Part shown: one piece after another, positions 6,311 to 9,602 of the stretch
How positions within the stretch are numbered: position 1 is the first letter of the stretch
Layout: each line of letters opens with the position of its first letter
Source of the DNA: a bacterium
Lineage (GTDB): Bacteria > Omnitrophota > Gorgyraeia > Gygaellales > UBA12090
Length of the DNA: 9,602 nucleotides
Direction of reading: 5' to 3'
NCBI GenBank assembly: GCA_004299495.1
Contig: SCPY01000100.1
Span: 1 to 9,602, forward strand
The notes under the pieces: generated by a model
Databases searched by the model: none
What the model was told of the DNA's origin: nothing
Seen by the model: the letters and a program-made list of their open reading frames with translations, nothing else
Position numbers and translations under genes: made by a program

Positions 6311-6984
6311 ACGGAAGACGGATTATTCTCGCCTTAGATGTTGAAAATTTCTCCAAAGCCAAGCGTTTTGTGAACCTGCTTTATCCCAAAATTAAAATTT
6401 TCAAGGTCGGTTTACAGCTTTTTATTGCCAGCGGGCCGAAGATAGTTGAGTTTATCCGGCAAAAAGGAGCTGAGGTTTTCCTGGATTTAAAGTTTTTTGA
6501 TATTCCCAATACTGTGGCCAATGCAACGCGCCAGGCAGTTCGGCTTAAGGTAAAGATGCTCACTTTGCATGTTTCCGGCGGAGAAGAAATGCTTAGGGCC
6601 GCGGCAAAGGCAGCGGCAGAGGAGTCAAGCCGCCTTAAAATAAAATCTCCGCTTTTAATCGGAGTTACGGTATTAACCAGCCAGAAGGCAAGCAGCGAAG
6701 AGGTGCTTCGCCTGGCGAAATTCGGCTTATCCTGCGGATTAGACGGCGTGGTTTGTTCCGCGCAAGAGGCAAGAAATTTAAGAAGCAAAATAAAGAAAAA
6801 ATTTATCATGGTTACCCCGGGAATCCGCCCAGATAAAACCATACGCGACGACCAGAAGAGAACCGCCACCATAGCAGAGGCCCTGCGCTCAGGAAGCGAC
6901 TTTTTGGTTATCGGCAGGCCGATCTTAGAGGCAAAAAATCCCTTGCAGGTAGTGGCAGAACAATGCTCTGTCACTGCAAATTGA
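6307..6984 (+). CDS. pyrF: Orotidine 5'-phosphate decarboxylase
   Basis: PyrF decarboxylates OMP to UMP, the last step of the pathway, as a TIM-barrel dimer in the cytoplasm. The 225 residues fit the short bacterial group. Asp11 in LALDVEN, Lys33 in FKVGLQLF, and the catalytic DLKFFDIPNT block (Asp60, Lys62, Asp65) are in place. The phosphate-binding parts are VTPGIRP (about 169-175) with the following mobile loop DDQKRTAT, and VIGRPI (about 211-216, Arg214). The ATG overlaps the pyrD stop by four bases, and a GGGAAG within the end of pyrD, about nine bases upstream, can serve as ribosome binding site. The V-ATPase operon begins only ten bases after its stop, with no hairpin terminator between. 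Confidence 0.97.
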   Translation: MNGRRIILALDVENFSKAKRFVNLLYPKIKIFKVGLQLFIASGPKIVEFIRQKGAEVFLDLKFFDIPNTVANATRQAVRLKVKMLTLHVSGGEEMLRAAAKAAAEESSRLKIKSPLLIGVTVLTSQKASSEEVLRLAKFGLSCGLDGVVCSAQEARNLRSKIKKKFIMVTPGIRPDKTIRDDQKRTATIAEALRSGSDFLVIGRPILEAKNPLQVVAEQCSVTAN

Positions 6985-6994
6985 AGAAGAAAGT

Positions 6995-7597
6995 ATGGCA
7001 GAAGAGATCAGGGCGCTAATTGAGAAAATACAGCTGGAAGGCATTCAGGCCGCCCAGGCAAAAGCCGAAGCAGTTGCCGGGGAAGCGAATATCCAGGCTA
7101 AGGCAATTCTTGTTGAGGCAAAGCAAGAGGCGGATAAAATACTGAGTGAAGCGCAGGAAAAAATCTCTAAGATGCAGGCCTCGTCCCAGGCATCGCTGAA
7201 ACAGGCAGCCAGGGACCTTTTGATTAAACTGCATGAGGAAATTAATTCAAGGCTAGAAAAGCTGATTGCCCTACGGGTGCGCGAGGCGCTCACCCCTCAG
7301 GAGTTAGCCGGGATTATCGGCAGATTGGTTTCGGACTTCTGCGCCAAGGAGAAGGGCCAGGTTATAATATCCGCAGGCAAGGAAGACCTGGAAAAAATAC
7401 AAAAGAGCCTTCTGGAGGGCTTAAAAGAAGAGGTAAAAAAAGGCATTACCCTTTGCGCCGCTGAGGACATTTCCGCCGGATTCACCATCAGCTTTGACGC
7501 CGGACGCTCCAGTTTTGATTTCACCGATAAGGCCCTGGCAGAGCATTTGGCCGCCTATCTTAAGCCCGCGGTTGCAGACCTGCTGCAAGGCAAATAA
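6995..7597 (+). CDS. atpE: V/A-type ATPase subunit E (peripheral stalk)
   Basis: Subunit E forms, with a G/H-type subunit, the peripheral stalk that ties the catalytic A3B3 head to the membrane part of rotary V/A-type ATPases. The 200-residue protein has a long alanine-, glutamate- and lysine-rich N-terminal half (about residues 1-85) predicted to be a continuous coiled coil, with repeats like AKAILVEAKQEADKILSEAQEK. A globular C-terminal half contains ALTPQELAGIIGRLVSDF and an IIISAG-like strand. This architecture and the position at the head of an ATPase operon identify it. Sequence conservation in this family is low, so the call relies partly on the neighbours. A purine-rich GAAGAAGAAAG lies before the ATG. 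It starts one base before DUF2764 would be read, so the two are likely coupled. Confidence 0.9.
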   Translation: MAEEIRALIEKIQLEGIQAAQAKAEAVAGEANIQAKAILVEAKQEADKILSEAQEKISKMQASSQASLKQAARDLLIKLHEEINSRLEKLIALRVREALTPQELAGIIGRLVSDFCAKEKGQVIISAGKEDLEKIQKSLLEGLKEEVKKGITLCAAEDISAGFTISFDAGRSSFDFTDKALAEHLAAYLKPAVADLLQGK

Positions 7598-7598
7598 T

Positions 7599-8129
7599 AT
7601 GGCCGGTTACTATCCCTATCTTATTTCCACTTTGCCTATGCTCCATTTTGGGATGAAGCCGTCTTTCTCCGGAGAAAGGTTTCTGGAGCTTTGCCGGCAG
7701 TTTATCCCCAGCGCGGACATTGAGGCGCTTAAAAAAGCCGCCATAAGCGGCGAGTACATTGACGCAAAGATCCATCCTACCTTAAAAAAATGGCAGGAAT
7801 TTGATACCGGCTTAAGAAATGAATTGGTAAAAATCCGCTGCCTGCATAAACATGTAGCCTCCGAGAAATACCTGCGCGCCGAAGGATATGTCCCGGCGTA
7901 CATTACTCACCTTGCAAGCACTGTCCATAGGACTCCGGATATCCTGGAGGCGGAAAAATTATTAGGCCAGGGAAGATGGTATTTTTTAGACGCCTTAAGC
8001 TTTGGCCATTATTTTGATTTGGATTTTTTGCTTATTTACGCCTTAAAGCTATTCATCCTGGAGCGCTGGGATAGAGCTATTACCGCGGATAAAGAAGCGG
8101 TTTTAGAAGAAGCATTAGCTAAAAGTTAA
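7599..8129 (+). CDS. DUF2764 family protein of the V-ATPase operon
   Basis: This is a protein of unknown function that, in Chlamydiae, Bacteroidetes and related groups, is found between the E and A subunit genes of V-type ATPase operons, as here. The N terminus MAGYYPYLISTLPMLHFGMKPSFS (given here as the pattern YYPYL-STLP-L-F) is the family hallmark. The 176 residues are mostly helical and polar, without signal peptide or membrane span; the WYFLDALSFGHYFDLDFLLIYALKL region (about residues 125-150) is hydrophobic but aromatic-rich. The frame is open back to 7494, but those codons overlap atpE. ATG 7599 stands one base after the atpE stop, has AAGG eight bases upstream, and matches the family's N terminus, so it is the start used. 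Its role may be in assembly or as a stand-in for a C-type subunit, which is inference only. Confidence 0.88.
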   Translation: MAGYYPYLISTLPMLHFGMKPSFSGERFLELCRQFIPSADIEALKKAAISGEYIDAKIHPTLKKWQEFDTGLRNELVKIRCLHKHVASEKYLRAEGYVPAYITHLASTVHRTPDILEAEKLLGQGRWYFLDALSFGHYFDLDFLLIYALKLFILERWDRAITADKEAVLEEALAKS

Positions 8130-8140
8130 AATAGAGAGAA

Positions 8141-9602
8141 ATGACAGAGCAGAGAAAAGGCCGCATCACAAAAATTATCGGAAATATGGTAGCCGCGCAA
8201 ACCGACGCGCACATTATCCAGAATGAGGTGGCTTTTATTTTGCACGGAAAAGAGCGCCTGAAGAGCGAGGTGATCCGTATCCGCGGCAATCTTGCCGAGA
8301 TGCAGGTCTTTGAAAATACCTCAGGGCTAAAAATAGGCGAAGAGGTGGAGTTTACCGGAGAGCTCCTTTCTGTGGATCTTGGCCCCGGGCTTTTGGGCCA
8401 GATATTTGACGGCCTGCAGAACCCTCTTCCGGATTTAGCCAAAGAGTGCGGTTTCTTTTTAAAGCGGGGGGTTTATCTGGAGGCCCTTTCCTCAGAGTCA
8501 AAATGGGAATTTACTCCCCTGGTAAAATCCGGAGCCCGCCTGCGCGCGGGAGACAGGATAGGTTTTGTCCCGGAGAAGATTTTTAAGCACTATATTATGG
8601 CGCCCTTTCATTTAGCCGGGCATCTTGAGCTAACGCGCATCAGCCCCAAGGGCAGCTATAGTTTAAAAGAGCCGATTGCCCAATTAAAAGACGAAGAGGG
8701 GCGCTTTCACGATGTTTTTCTCAAACAAACCTGGCCGATTAAGATTCCCATCCAGGCCTACGCGGAAAAATTAAAACCTCAGGAGCCGCTGGTGACCAAG
8801 ATGCGGCTGATTGATTCTCTGTTTCCGGTTGCCAGGGGCGGCACCTATTGCGTCCCGGGCCCCTTTGGCGCGGGAAAAACCGTGTTACAGCAATTGACCA
8901 GCAGGCATGCCGAGGTAGATATCGTGATTATCGCCGCCTGCGGGGAGCGCGCGGGAGAGGCGGTTGAGACCTTAAAGACATTCCCGGAAATCATTGACCC
9001 CCGCACCGGAAAACCCTTGAGCGAGCGCACCGTGATTATGTGTAACACCAGCTCTATGCCTGTGGCGGCGAGAGAATCCGGGGTTTATACCGCGGTAGCC
9101 ATCGGAGAATATTACCGGCAGATGGGCCTAAATGTGTTATTGCTGGCAGACTCAACTTCCCGCTGGGCGCAGGCAATGCGCGAGATGTCCGGCCGGCTGG
9201 AGGAGATTCCCGGCGAAGAGGCGTTTCCCGCGTATCTTGAATCGCGTATCGCTTCTTTTTACGAACGCGCGGGGATTGTGCGCCTTCGCGACGCAAGCAT
9301 TGGCTCCCTTACCATCGGCGGGACGGTAAGCCCGGCAGGCGGCAACTTTGACGAGCCGGTGACCCAGGCGACCCTGAAGGTGGTGGGCGCCTTCCACGGC
9401 CTTTCCCGCGAACGTTCGGATGCCCGCAGGTATCCGGCAATTGACCCGTTAATCAGCTGGAGCAAATATCCCGGATTCATTGAAGAAAAACAGGAAGATC
9501 GCGGACATCAGATTTTGCGCAAAAGCTATGAGGCCGCCCAGATGATGAAGGTTATCGGCGAGGAAGGGACATCCTTGCCGGATTACATAGATTACCTGAA
9601 AG
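8141..9602 (+). CDS. atpA: V/A-type ATPase catalytic subunit A, 3' end cut by window edge
   Basis: This is the nucleotide-hydrolysing (or ATP-making) subunit of the rotary V/A-type ATPase. From ATG 8141 the frame is open to the last base, giving 487 codons of a family usually about 580-600 residues. The N-terminal beta-barrel (about 1-75) starts with RKGRITKIIGNMVAA. The family-specific non-homologous insert (about 110-185) distinguishes it from F-type beta. The P-loop GPFGAGKT is at residues 240-247, ACGERAGE at 266-273, and Walker B with LLLADSTSRWAQAMREMSGR near 333-352. NTSSMPVAARE and GGTVSPAGGNFDEPVTQAT are also clear. ACGERAGE and EYYRQMGLNVLLLADSTSRW resemble the chlamydial/Bacteroidetes subtype that travels with DUF2764. 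The ribosome binding site (GAGAG, 8134-8138) is weak and close. Whether ions are H+ or Na+ cannot be read from this subunit. Confidence 0.97.
   Translation, partial: MTEQRKGRITKIIGNMVAAQTDAHIIQNEVAFILHGKERLKSEVIRIRGNLAEMQVFENTSGLKIGEEVEFTGELLSVDLGPGLLGQIFDGLQNPLPDLAKECGFFLKRGVYLEALSSESKWEFTPLVKSGARLRAGDRIGFVPEKIFKHYIMAPFHLAGHLELTRISPKGSYSLKEPIAQLKDEEGRFHDVFLKQTWPIKIPIQAYAEKLKPQEPLVTKMRLIDSLFPVARGGTYCVPGPFGAGKTVLQQLTSRHAEVDIVIIAACGERAGEAVETLKTFPEIIDPRTGKPLSERTVIMCNTSSMPVAARESGVYTAVAIGEYYRQMGLNVLLLADSTSRWAQAMREMSGRLEEIPGEEAFPAYLESRIASFYERAGIVRLRDASIGSLTIGGTVSPAGGNFDEPVTQATLKVVGAFHGLSRERSDARRYPAIDPLISWSKYPGFIEEKQEDRGHQILRKSYEAAQMMKVIGEEGTSLPDYIDYLK

Noticed and set aside
7494..7598. Upstream extension of the DUF2764 frame
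   Set aside because: It overlaps the well-conserved end of atpE, encodes a Pro-rich sequence without family match, and the family's N terminus begins at ATG 7599.
2666..8140. Promoters or terminators between genes
   Set aside because: All spacers are 13 bases or shorter and none contains an inverted repeat followed by a T run or a credible -35/-10 pair; internal promoters inside genes cannot be excluded by eye.

Overview
The window is a gap-free, single-strand stretch of a bacterial chromosome. Ten genes lie head to tail on the + strand, with spacers of 13 bases or less and one 4-base overlap. The first gene (carB) lacks its start and the last (V-type atpA) lacks its end, both cut by the window edges. 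No RNA genes, insertion sequences, CRISPR arrays or convincing internal promoters or terminators were seen, and no stretch longer than 13 bases is without a gene.

Layout. Bases 2-2665 hold the C-terminal five-sixths of carbamoyl-phosphate synthase large chain (carB). A YjbQ-family protein (2669-3058), the DNA repair glycosylase MutM (3072-3872) and a membrane ICMT/PEMT-like methyltransferase (3877-4548) follow. The pyrimidine genes then resume with pyrK (4558-5385), pyrD of the NAD-dependent class 1B type (5393-6310) and pyrF (6307-6984). Ten bases further on begins a V/A-type ATPase operon: atpE (6995-7597), a DUF2764 protein (7599-8129) and atpA (8141 to the edge).

How the genes work together. 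CarB supplies carbamoyl phosphate to de novo pyrimidine synthesis. PyrK and PyrD form the FMN/FAD/[2Fe-2S] dihydroorotate dehydrogenase, and PyrF makes UMP. CarA, PyrB, PyrC and PyrE are not in view. The ATPase genes encode a rotary ATPase or ion pump, of which the peripheral stalk (E) and the catalytic subunit (A) are visible.

Organism. The E-DUF2764-A order and the Chlamydia/Bacteroidetes-like AtpA subtype (an ACGERAGE motif after the P-loop), together with class 1B DHODH, suggest an anaerobic or fermentative bacterium related to the PVC group. Candidate phylum Omnitrophota is a plausible guess, but the window does not prove it.

The most unusual structure is not a gene. pyrK carries four separate in-frame tandem repeats with four different sequences but the same 7-bp period (CCGGGGG, CCAAAAA, GCTATCC, GCGCTAC). 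Each has about three units, so each adds about 21 bp (7 codons) without breaking the frame. A fifth, degenerate heptamer array sits in the linker between the two halves of carB. The remaining content is ordinary housekeeping, apart from the uncharacterised DUF2764 protein and the methyltransferase-like membrane protein.
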